Shown piece by piece: positions 50,399 through 58,483 of a stretch of 64,000 bases of DNA. This stretch comes from an uncultured Veillonella sp. (GTDB taxonomy: Bacteria > Bacillota > Negativicutes > Veillonellales > Veillonellaceae). Numbering within the stretch: the first letter of the stretch is position 1; every line of letters starts with the position of its first letter. The DNA lies in NCBI GenBank assembly GCA_900544365.1, contig UQVF01000005.1:12014-76013 (forward strand). Direction: 5' to 3'. The notes beneath the pieces were generated by a model. The model was not told where the DNA came from. It saw only the letters and a program-made list of their open reading frames with translations, and did no database searches. The translations under genes were made by a program, and so were the position numbers.

Positions 50399-50749
50399 CT
50401 AAAATTCTCTAAACTGTACAAAGTTAAACTCAACTTGCTTTGTTTTCCCATCATCCAATGTTTTTACAATGCGTTCGCTAGTGGCAGCAACAACTTTTAC
50501 ACCATGTTTTTTTAGAAGGTCTACCATTTTATAGGTATAGGTAAACTCTCCTTGCACCATAACAACAGTTGGGTGCTTTTCTAAAATATCTTTTCCATAT
50601 TGGCTTACCAAATTTTCTACTTCTTCCACAGTACTATCTGGATTTACAATTGGAAAGGCTATATCTAAAATCGGCCCATAGTTTTCTGCCATATTTTTTT
50701 GTGCCTCATCCCACTGTGCACTAGGATGGTTGCTATGATTAATAAACAC
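50399..50749 (-). CDS. Small CARF-like / ring-nuclease-like CRISPR ancillary protein
   Basis: A 116-residue protein. A GTG start at 50749 has SD AGGGGG seven bases upstream, giving MFINHSNHPSAQWDEAQ; an ATG nine codons earlier has no ribosome site. It has FPIVNPDSTVEEVENL and VVMVQGEFTYTYKMVDLL, then a Rossmann-like VKVVAATSERIV. The pattern recalls the small Csx15/Csx20-type proteins that bind or degrade cyclic oligoadenylate. It heads the CARF-HEPN operon. The exact family is not certain. Confidence 0.65.
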   Translation of the reverse strand: MFINHSNHPSAQWDEAQKNMAENYGPILDIAFPIVNPDSTVEEVENLVSQYGKDILEKHPTVVMVQGEFTYTYKMVDLLKKHGVKVVAATSERIVKTLDDGKTKQVEFNFVQFREF

Positions 50750-50971
50750 AATGTACCCCCTTACTAAATAAAACATATTCTTACTTATATATTAATGTAT
50801 TTGCTTCTATTTTTCTATAGGAATTTTCATTTTTAGCATGCCCTCCATCTCTCAAACTCATATATATTTCTTATATCAGCGATCTATCATTTTGTTTTAA
50901 TTATCTTCTCTCCTATGATATGATAAAATATATTTTTATTACTTCTAACTAGTTATCTAATAAGGACAATT

Positions 50972-51835
50972 ATGCAACCTATTTTATATTTCACACTATC
51001 ATTAGATCATTCCCCTTGCTCTATGAACCAAGCTATCCGCGAGCAAAAGATATCCCAGGCTATGCGCCGTCGGCTTCGTCGTGAAGGCTCGTTCCTTGTG
51101 AATGAAAGACCTGCCACTTGGGATACATTGCTACATCCTGGCGACTCTGTGGAGGTCCACTTAACTAAAATATCCCACATCGATCCCACATCGATGAACC
51201 TAGACATTATCTTTGAGGACGAACATTTACTAGTCATCAATAAGCCTGCGGGCATGCTTATGCATCCTACTTCCTCTGAAAGATATCACACACTTGCCAA
51301 CGGTGTATTGGCATACTTTGAAGAACACTCTATGAATGCTAGCTTTCATCCCATACATCGTTTGGATAAAGATACTTCTGGTCTCGTTATCATTGCTAAG
51401 AATGCCTTAGTTCAACATGCTTTTACCAAGCAACATACACGAATTCAAAAAATGTACGATGCCATCACGGATGGTATCATTCCTAGCAATAAGTTATCCA
51501 TTCATTTCCCGATCGCTCGCTTCGAGGGCAGTATTATCGAACGCTGTGCTCATCCATTAGGGCAACCTGCCCATACAGATGTAACCGTAGTTCACCGATA
51601 TCCACATCATACCCATGTGCGCTGTTATCTGCACACGGGACGGACCCATCAAATTCGTGTCCACCTTAGTACGTTAGGATATCCGCTAGCAGGCGATGAT
51701 TTATACGGTGGATCCTTAGCGTGGCAAACTAAACAATGCCTCCACGCCTCAGAGCTTTACTTTATCCATCCTATGACACAAGAGGGGATGGCATTGCAGG
51801 CACCGTTGCCAGAATATTTTAGGAAAATCCCTTAA
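50972..51835 (+). CDS. RluA-family pseudouridine synthase
   Basis: A 287-residue enzyme. An S4-like N-terminus is followed by the catalytic motif HRLDKDTSGLVIIAKN with the aspartate at about D132, NKPAGMLMHPT, and LHTGRTHQIRVHLSTLGYPLAGDDLYGG. It converts uridine to pseudouridine in rRNA or tRNA. It is divergent from the CARF operon. Which RluA-type target it modifies cannot be told. Confidence 0.92.
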   Translation: MQPILYFTLSLDHSPCSMNQAIREQKISQAMRRRLRREGSFLVNERPATWDTLLHPGDSVEVHLTKISHIDPTSMNLDIIFEDEHLLVINKPAGMLMHPTSSERYHTLANGVLAYFEEHSMNASFHPIHRLDKDTSGLVIIAKNALVQHAFTKQHTRIQKMYDAITDGIIPSNKLSIHFPIARFEGSIIERCAHPLGQPAHTDVTVVHRYPHHTHVRCYLHTGRTHQIRVHLSTLGYPLAGDDLYGGSLAWQTKQCLHASELYFIHPMTQEGMALQAPLPEYFRKIP

Positions 51836-51880
51836 AATAAGAGCGGTGATTCCCACCGACGATATACAACTAACGTAACT

Positions 51881-51923
51881 AAAGGACTGTATCACATGCC
51901 TAGGCATGTGATACAGTCCTTTT
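51881..51923 (+). terminator. Strong terminator between rluA-type gene and fba
   Basis: A perfect 19 bp stem (AAGGACTGTATCACATGCC and its complement) with a 2 nt loop and a T-run on the plus strand. It could serve both convergent genes. Confidence 0.88.
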
Positions 51924-52039
51924 AATATTCTATCTTTACTAATAATATTGAAATGACTTCACGAGCATCAAAAGTCTCTATTCGTCTTACAAAAAAACTG
52001 ACACACCCTCAAAGACATGCCAGCTTTTCTCAAATCAAT

Positions 52040-52969
52040 TTAAATTTTGTTGTTGCAACCTAATACGTTTTTAATTTTATGTTGCACCATAGCTTGAATT
52101 GCTTCACGAGCTGGCCCTAAGTATTTACGAGGGTCAAACTCAGCGGGATTATTTGTTAATACTTCACGGATACTTGCTGTCATAGCTAGGCGCAAGTCTG
52201 TATCGATATTAATTTTGCACACTGCCATTGTCGCTGCTTTACGAAGCATATCTTCTGGTACACCTTGTGCACCTGGGATAGCTCCACCAAAAGAGTTACA
52301 TTTTTCTACGAATGCTTGTGGTACAGAGGAGGCACCATGTAATACGATTGGGAAGTTCGGCAATAATTCACCTACTCGTTGTAACCGATCAAAGTCTAAG
52401 TATGGAGTACCTTTAAATTTATACGCTCCATGGCTTGTACCAATAGCAATCGCCAAAGAATCAACGCCTGTTAAGCGAACGAATTCAGCGGCTTCCTCTG
52501 GATCTGTAAATAACGCATCTTTTTCGCTAACATTTACATCATCTTCCACGCCAGCAAGACGACCTAATTCACCTTCTACTACAACACCATGTTTGTGAGC
52601 ATATTCCACTACACGAGCAGTCAATTCTACATTTTTTTCAAATGGATGTTTAGAACCATCAATCATAACGGAAGTAAAACCGCTGTCGATGCAATCTTTG
52701 CAGATTTCAAAGTCATCACCATGGTCTAAATGTAATGCGATAGGAAGATCTGTGTCGATCAACGCCGCTTCTACCAATTTTGTTAAATATAAAGGTTTGG
52801 CATATTTACGAGCCCCTGCAGACACTTGTAAAATCAAAGGTGCTTGTTCCACTTTTGCGGCATCCACAATCCCTTGGATAATTTCCATATCATTTACATT
52901 GAAAGCGCCGATGGCATAGCCACCTGCATAGGCTTTTTCAAACATCTCTTTTGTAGATACTAATGGCAT
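52040..52969 (-). CDS. fba: Class II fructose-bisphosphate aldolase
   Basis: A 309-residue zinc aldolase: LVSTKEMFEKAYAGGYAIGAFNVND, the zinc ligands in IALHLDHGDDFE and VLHGASS, SVMIDGSKHPFEKNV and KINIDTDLRLAM. It splits fructose-1,6-bisphosphate in glycolysis and makes it in gluconeogenesis. It has its own near-consensus promoter at 53026-53054. Confidence 0.96.
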   Translation of the reverse strand: MPLVSTKEMFEKAYAGGYAIGAFNVNDMEIIQGIVDAAKVEQAPLILQVSAGARKYAKPLYLTKLVEAALIDTDLPIALHLDHGDDFEICKDCIDSGFTSVMIDGSKHPFEKNVELTARVVEYAHKHGVVVEGELGRLAGVEDDVNVSEKDALFTDPEEAAEFVRLTGVDSLAIAIGTSHGAYKFKGTPYLDFDRLQRVGELLPNFPIVLHGASSVPQAFVEKCNSFGGAIPGAQGVPEDMLRKAATMAVCKINIDTDLRLAMTASIREVLTNNPAEFDPRKYLGPAREAIQAMVQHKIKNVLGCNNKI

Positions 52970-53025
52970 AATTGGCCTCCTTGTAGTATATATACATACA
53001 CTATTAATGACTATATAACACTATC

Positions 53026-53054
53026 ATTATACAGTATCTATGGGTCCTATTCAA
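53026..53054 (-). promoter_or_regulatory. fba promoter
   Basis: Minus-strand -35 TTGAAT (53054-53049), 17 nt spacer, -10 TATAAT (53031-53026). Confidence 0.75.
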
Positions 53055-53219
53055 TACGAACCTAGACCGTATCAATGAATAGCTCATAGGTACATCATGC
53101 TATGGGTATATATTTTATAGCATCTTTGCCACATCTAATTGAGAAACAGCCTATTCTATGGTACAATTAAAAATAAGACTTTATCAGATTCAGTAGAATC
53201 TTTCAGTATAGGAGATATC

Positions 53220-54776
53220 ATGGTTAATCGATTTTTACAAGGTACGCTTATCTTAACCATTGCTGGTTTTGTAGTGAAAGCCATCGGTAGCTTGAACTGG
53301 ATATTCTTATCCCGCGTTCTCAGCGGTGAAGGTATCGGTATCTACCAAATGGCATTTCCAGCATACTTATTGGCATTGCAGCTATCTAGTGCAGGAATTC
53401 CTATTGCCATTTCCATTATGACAGCAGAAAAATTGGCAAAATATGATTTACTAGGGGCAAAAAAAGTATTTTCCATTTCTTTCAAAATGCTATTTGCTCT
53501 CGGTCTATTGTTCAGTATCGCCGTCTACGGATCTGCCCAATGGCTCATCGACATCAATTTTATTACAGACCCAAGGGCGTACTATTCTTTAATCGCTCTA
53601 TCGCCAGCAGTGTTTTTTGTAACCCTCATTTCTTGCTATCGTGGCTACTTGCAAGGATGGCAAATGATGACACCTACGGCAATCAGCCAAATTGTAGAAC
53701 AGTTACTACGTGTCGTAGTCATGCTGGGGGCGGCGTATATCTTACTTCCTTACGGATTAGATGTGGCTGCTGGTGGTGCAAGCCTAGGCGCTGGTATCGG
53801 CGCCGTTGGTGCTTTAGTGGTGCTCATGTACTACTATTATCGTCTACCAAAACGGTTAGATGAACCGATAACGACTACGGAACCACCTGAAAGTTCCAAG
53901 TCCATCATTCATCGTTTAATCAACCTATCTATTCCTATCGCTTTAGCCAGCATGATGTTACCTATTGTAGCTATGCTAGACGTAGCGATTATTCCAAGAC
54001 GATTAATCGACATCGGCTATCCACTACATGAAGCTACGGAACTCTACGGCTATCTGTCTGGTATGGCGGTACCTCTTATCAACTTGGCTACCATCATTAC
54101 CGCGGCCATTGCAACGAGCATTGTGCCAGCTGTTTCCAATGCAGTGTCTATTAAGGATATCAAACAAGTCTACTATCGCACGGCAGGTTCCATGCGGTTA
54201 ACTTTCGTAGCAACCATTCCTTTCACGGTGATGCTATACATTTTGGCAGAACCTGTAGTATCCACCATTTATAATGCACCACGTGCAGCAGAAGCCACAC
54301 AAATCTTGGCATGGGCCATCTTCTTCTTAGGTCTTCACCAAGTGACCACAGGTATCTTGCAAGGTTTAGGAAAACCACGTATTCCCGTTATTAACATGGG
54401 TATCGCAGCCATTGTGAAAGTCATTTTAAACTGGGAATTAACGGCTATCCCAGCCCTAGGCATTGGTGGTGCTGCTTACGCTACCGTCGCTGATATCGGC
54501 TTTGCTGCCCTATTGAATCTTATTTGGATTCATCGTCACACAGGCTACTTTATCGACCTTATCTTATTGGGTAAAAATATTATCTCCGCCTCCATCATGG
54601 GCGTGTTTATGTATTATTTCTATCCACTCTTACAAGGAACAATCCCAACCTTCTTTAACATCATGATTACTGCTAGTATCGGTGCTTTCATCTACGTAGC
54701 AATCATGATTGTACTGAAAGGACTTAACAAAAATGACGGCGCTCGATTACCTGTAGTAGGACGGTTCTTTAGATAA
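53220..54776 (+). CDS. MOP-superfamily flippase (SpoVB/polysaccharide biosynthesis type)
   Basis: A 518-residue protein with about 14 membrane segments and the family motifs LQGTLILTIAGFVVKAIG, GEGIGIYQMAFPAYLLALQLSSAGIPIAIS and RGYLQGWQMMTPTAISQIVEQ. This is the SpoVB/MurJ-like branch, which moves lipid-linked sugars across the membrane. The start at 53220 has SD AGGAG five bases upstream; the frame extends 27 codons further, but without a ribosome site. Substrate is not set by sequence. Confidence 0.88.
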   Translation: MVNRFLQGTLILTIAGFVVKAIGSLNWIFLSRVLSGEGIGIYQMAFPAYLLALQLSSAGIPIAISIMTAEKLAKYDLLGAKKVFSISFKMLFALGLLFSIAVYGSAQWLIDINFITDPRAYYSLIALSPAVFFVTLISCYRGYLQGWQMMTPTAISQIVEQLLRVVVMLGAAYILLPYGLDVAAGGASLGAGIGAVGALVVLMYYYYRLPKRLDEPITTTEPPESSKSIIHRLINLSIPIALASMMLPIVAMLDVAIIPRRLIDIGYPLHEATELYGYLSGMAVPLINLATIITAAIATSIVPAVSNAVSIKDIKQVYYRTAGSMRLTFVATIPFTVMLYILAEPVVSTIYNAPRAAEATQILAWAIFFLGLHQVTTGILQGLGKPRIPVINMGIAAIVKVILNWELTAIPALGIGGAAYATVADIGFAALLNLIWIHRHTGYFIDLILLGKNIISASIMGVFMYYFYPLLQGTIPTFFNIMITASIGAFIYVAIMIVLKGLNKNDGARLPVVGRFFR

Positions 54777-54863
54777 TTAACTATGATCCATTTTGGCATT
54801 GTAGGATAATTAAATATCCACATTAGTGGAACAGATCTTAGAGAATTCTATATGAATATAGCG

Positions 54864-54899
54864 AAATACCCTTGAATCATATCGTTCAAGGGTATTTTT
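54864..54899 (+). terminator. Terminator of the flippase gene
   Basis: AAATACCCTTGAA pairs with TTCAAGGGTATTT around a 7 nt loop, followed by T5, 88 nt after the stop. Confidence 0.85.
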
Positions 54900-54995
54900 A
54901 TATAGTTTAGTATATTGCGAGCGCATTCGTGTACCACTATCTATAAGTACCATGAATACCCTACTTTCAGCATAGCTAGTTAGCTCAATTGTACA

Positions 54996-55025
54996 CAAAA
55001 AGAACAGCCCCAAAGGACTGTTCTT
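54996..55025 (-). terminator. Terminator of the infC-rpmI-rplT operon
   Basis: On the minus strand AAGAACAGTCC-TTTG-GGGCTGTTCTT is followed by TTTGTG, 40 nt beyond the rplT stop. Confidence 0.82.
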
Positions 55026-55064
55026 CTATGCACAACCTATCGTATAGGTCATTATCTATTTTTC

Positions 55065-55415
55065 TTACGCGTTTTTAGCAATTTCAACTAATTTAGCGAA
55101 TGCAGCTGCATCATGTACTGCCAAGTCAGCCAACATTTTACGGTTGATTTCAACACCAGCTTTTGTTAAACCAGCGATGAAACGGCTGTAGGATAAACCA
55201 TTAATACGGCTTGCTGCATTGATACGAGCGATCCATAATTTACGGAACTCACGTTTTTTAGCACGACGGTCACGACGAGCATAGTATAATGCTTTCATTA
55301 CGGATTCGTTTGCTTTTTTGAATAAGCGAGAACGTGTACCACGGTAACCTTTAGCTAATTTTAAGATTTTTTTATGACGTGCATGCGCTGTTACGCCTGT
55401 TTTTACTCTTGCCAT
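55065..55415 (-). CDS. rplT: 50S ribosomal protein L20
   Basis: A 116-residue basic protein: [59 protein letters not shown]20 is needed for assembly of the large subunit and, in Firmicutes, represses this operon by binding its leader. Last gene of infC-rpmI-rplT. Confidence 0.98.
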   Translation of the reverse strand: MARVKTGVTAHARHKKILKLAKGYRGTRSRLFKKANESVMKALYYARRDRRAKKREFRKLWIARINAASRINGLSYSRFIAGLTKAGVEINRKMLADLAVHDAAAFAKLVEIAKNA

Positions 55416-55462
55416 TATTGTATTCCTCCAATATCGTTATATGTTACTAAAATATTTGAATC

Positions 55463-55660
55463 TTATGCGTATGGTAAGCATTTTACTACGCGTTTGTAGT
55501 CAGATTTGCTAACCAATGTTGCTTTGCAAAGATTACGTTTACGTGCTGGAGATTTTTTCTCTAAGATATGACTTTTGAAAGCTTTTGCACGTTTGAATTC
55601 ACCACTACCTGTTACTTGGAAACGTTTAGCCGCTGCGCGACGAGTTTTAATCTTTGGCAT
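55463..55660 (-). CDS. rpmI: 50S ribosomal protein L35
   Basis: A 65-residue basic protein, [32 protein letters not shown] with a conserved C-terminal half. It lies between infC (11 nt) and rplT (47 nt). Confidence 0.97.
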   Translation of the reverse strand: MPKIKTRRAAAKRFQVTGSGEFKRAKAFKSHILEKKSPARKRNLCKATLVSKSDYKRVVKCLPYA

Positions 55661-55671
55661 TATTCTTCCTC

Positions 55672-56187
55672 CTAATTACCTTTTTTAGCTAAAATCATTG
55701 TCATGTTTCGGCCTTCTAGTTTCGCTTCTTTTTCAACAACCGCTTGGTCAGTTAATTCACCAGCAAAACGAGTCAGCACATTAAGCCCCAATTCTGGGTG
55801 GCTTAATTCACGACCGCGGAACATGATCGTTACCTTAACTTTATTACCATCACCTAAGAATTTAGCTGCATTTTTAAGTTTTACATAAAAATCATGATCT
55901 TCGATGTGAGGACGAAGCTTAACTTCTTTCAATGTGAAAGTTTTTTGCTTCTTCTTTGCTTCTTTTTCGCGTTTTTGTTGCTCATAACGGTATTTACCAT
56001 AGTTCATAATACGACAAACTGGTGGTTTACCATTAGGGGCTACTTCTACTAGATCTAAATGTTGTTCTTCTGCCATAGCCAAAGCATCACGAACAGACAT
56101 AATACCTAACTGATCATTATCTGCACTTACGACACGAACTTCGCGAGCACGGATCTCTTCATTAATACGCGGTGTATCTTTGCTAAT
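55672..56187 (-). CDS. infC: Translation initiation factor IF-3 (AUU start)
   Basis: A 171-residue IF-3: [65 protein letters not shown] and [18 protein letters not shown]-3 checks start codons on the 30S subunit. The start is the rare codon ATT at 56187-56185, placed seven bases after a perfect SD GGAGGT; this is the known self-regulating start of infC. Upstream in-frame codons run into the attenuator and are not used. Confidence 0.95.
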   Translation of the reverse strand: MSKDTPRINEEIRAREVRVVSADNDQLGIMSVRDALAMAEEQHLDLVEVAPNGKPPVCRIMNYGKYRYEQQKREKEAKKKQKTFTLKEVKLRPHIEDHDFYVKLKNAAKFLGDGNKVKVTIMFRGRELSHPELGLNVLTRFAGELTDQAVVEKEAKLEGRNMTMILAKKGN

Positions 56188-56208
56188 ACTAGTCACCTCC
56201 AAAGGGAT

Positions 56209-56348
56209 AAAAAAATCGGATGGCACAAGGCCATCCGAGCATAGTTTGTAACTATCTGTACCCAACATTTCATGACATTAGGTGAGAAGCGGATGGCTTC
56301 TACTTGTTAATACTCAATTAGTATACGCTATGAATCCCCTCTTGTCAA
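56209..56348 (-). promoter_or_regulatory. infC promoter and leader attenuator (L20-leader type)
   Basis: Minus-strand -35 TTGACA (56348-56343), 17 nt spacer, -10 TATACT (56325-56320). The leader then has GCCATCCG at 56297-56290, and a terminator CGGATGGC-CTTGT-GCCATCCG followed by T7 (56237-56209). The first GCCATCCG can pair with the CGGATGGC arm, so an antiterminator and the terminator are mutually exclusive. This is the layout of the L20 leader in Firmicutes. Confidence 0.85.
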
Positions 56349-56357
56349 GGGTTTATC

Positions 56358-58376
56358 TTAGGATTCCGTGCCGTATCTAAGGTCTGTAATTTCCATTAAT
56401 CGCCAGCGTGCATAACTTCCCGAACGATCATATACCTTTAAGGCAATTCCTTCTACCATGACACCAGAGGATAAGCCATGTTCATCTACTAAGCGATGAT
56501 CAATAAGAATATCTTCTTCCTCCTTGTTTCCTCCATCCAATCGAGTATAGTCAGAACTTTTCAGAATAGCACGATAGCCATTCTCTAGCGTGATACAACC
56601 ACGTACAAGAGCTTTTCTATCCTGCACGGTTTCCTCAGGCAACACTTCTACACTTTGAATCGACATTTTTCGTTGCCGGCTCGGCCCTGAATATTCCGTA
56701 TAGGTCACTTTGACAGGCGTATATGGTTGTAGCTTATAGGAAGAAAACTGTGGCAAGTACAACGTGTTACCATCCTCGGTCTCAATATGAGCCACATCTT
56801 TTTCTTGATTAACATATCCAATAATCCCAGATTCCACAGGTAGAAAATCTTCTATGGAGTCCGTTTCTTCCATAACAAAAACCCTTGCCTTTTCACGGCC
56901 TTTATCATCTACATACCATTCTAGCTTTGCTCGTACAAATTTGCCTTCTTCGAAAGAAATTCCATCCAACTCCTGTTTGGTCACTGTCACTTCCATTGGC
57001 ACTTCTCCGTGACCGGCAAAGGCAATTTTGTAAAACTTCTTCTGGTTATTTGTAAATGTTCCCAGCATCATCCCTGTATCCCAGGAAATGTCAGAATACA
57101 TTGCCCCTAGCACTGCATTTTTATGAGTTTGGTAGAAGTCTCTATTTCCTTCTTTACTAGGGTTGGACACATACCAAGGAGATTGGCTTAATTGTTCTGC
57201 CTCTTCATAGCTTTTTTTGCCCACTTCATTTTGTCCAGCTAACACTTCCGCCACCTCAATGCTCGCTTCTTCCAAGTACTGTTCTTTCACTAATAACTTA
57301 GCTACTTTCAATTTTAAAGGAGCTCCAAATTTTAATGGTGGATGACATAACAAGGCTTTACAATATGCAGATAACGCTAAGCTTTCATCTTCTACCAAAT
57401 AGGTATCTCCTAATGCGCTCCACGCCCAATACTCTTTGCCCTTCCGTTCAATCATTTGCAAGACACACTGGCGTGCTTCCGCATACTCACCACATGCCAT
57501 GAGGACTTTCCCACGTTTCCAGTTGATGATGACAGCTTCCTCCTCACGCAATCTTGACTCATGACTAGCAACGGATTCACAAATGGATTTTATCAAGTCT
57601 TTATCCTGACAGCTTCCTAAATGATCCAGCACATATTTGGTCATTCTTCCATACAACGATGGCCAATACTCTGGTCCTTTGTGCGCTGCATTGGGTAAGG
57701 CTTCTCTTCGTTCCCCACGATACGCATCTACAGGGAGGCCCATTGCCATAGTAGAAACATAATAGGTACCCACATCCAAAGACCCTTGGTCATTTTCTAG
57801 CTTATTAATATGGCTCCAAATGAAAGCATCATAAAAAGCACGACTTTTTCCTAGCACTCCAAAGTAAGCATCTAAATAGGCTTTCACGGATTGTCCCTTA
57901 GGCGCCGGTTTCATAGCCTCTTCTTTCACCACATTAAAGAGTGCTTGGCAGTACAATCGTTCGATCCCTTCATGACTTGGATTCGCTTGGTACACATCAC
58001 GAGCAGCACGAGCGGCTTCCTTATACCGTTTTGCTTGCACCAAACTCTCTACTTGTTGATACCCTCGATCTCCTAACTGAAGGGCTTTTTCTTGGTTTTT
58101 CACAAAGACATCATCACCATGTACCACAAGTTTACCTAATTCTTCTATATAGTGGCTAAGATTGCTTTCATCATTCTGTTCTACACATCGTTGGATTAAG
58201 GACATAAGAACGTATCCATAAGCCTTAATATCCCACTCCCCCACATTAGGTTGCTTCATCAATTGACAGGCTACTGCATATGCTGCATCAATGTTGCCTT
58301 CTCGACGAAGGGCAAATACACTTTTCGAACTGATTTCAACAGTTTCTGGAACTGTCATTCCATCCCAGTTTCCCAT
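56358..58376 (-). CDS. TPR plus OB/S1-like protein of the cas1 operon
   Basis: A 672-residue protein with no named domain that I can be sure of. About residues 15-150 and 285-380 are TPR-like helical repeats, including the motif YWAWSALGDTY (316-326) and LALSAYCKALLC. After WYVSNPSKEGNRDFY, residues 437-580 and 590-672 are beta-rich and look like OB/S1-CSD folds. The combination recalls the TPR/S1-CSD proteins reported in TOTE conflict systems; this is a recollection of the pattern and was not verified. The start at 58376 has SD AAGGAG eight bases upstream. Last gene of the operon; its stop lies 10 nt from the infC -35 box. Confidence 0.7.
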   Translation of the reverse strand: MGNWDGMTVPETVEISSKSVFALRREGNIDAAYAVACQLMKQPNVGEWDIKAYGYVLMSLIQRCVEQNDESNLSHYIEELGKLVVHGDDVFVKNQEKALQLGDRGYQQVESLVQAKRYKEAARAARDVYQANPSHEGIERLYCQALFNVVKEEAMKPAPKGQSVKAYLDAYFGVLGKSRAFYDAFIWSHINKLENDQGSLDVGTYYVSTMAMGLPVDAYRGERREALPNAAHKGPEYWPSLYGRMTKYVLDHLGSCQDKDLIKSICESVASHESRLREEEAVIINWKRGKVLMACGEYAEARQCVLQMIERKGKEYWAWSALGDTYLVEDESLALSAYCKALLCHPPLKFGAPLKLKVAKLLVKEQYLEEASIEVAEVLAGQNEVGKKSYEEAEQLSQSPWYVSNPSKEGNRDFYQTHKNAVLGAMYSDISWDTGMMLGTFTNNQKKFYKIAFAGHGEVPMEVTVTKQELDGISFEEGKFVRAKLEWYVDDKGREKARVFVMEETDSIEDFLPVESGIIGYVNQEKDVAHIETEDGNTLYLPQFSSYKLQPYTPVKVTYTEYSGPSRQRKMSIQSVEVLPEETVQDRKALVRGCITLENGYRAILKSSDYTRLDGGNKEEEDILIDHRLVDEHGLSSGVMVEGIALKVYDRSGSYARWRLMEITDLRYGTES

Positions 58377-58483
58377 ACTTTTTTCTCCTTCTAATCTTTT
58401 CATATAAGATACTATATACATATTGTAATCACTAACATTCATATTGTCATATACTTTTTACGCAATATCCCCTGGCTGAGAGC

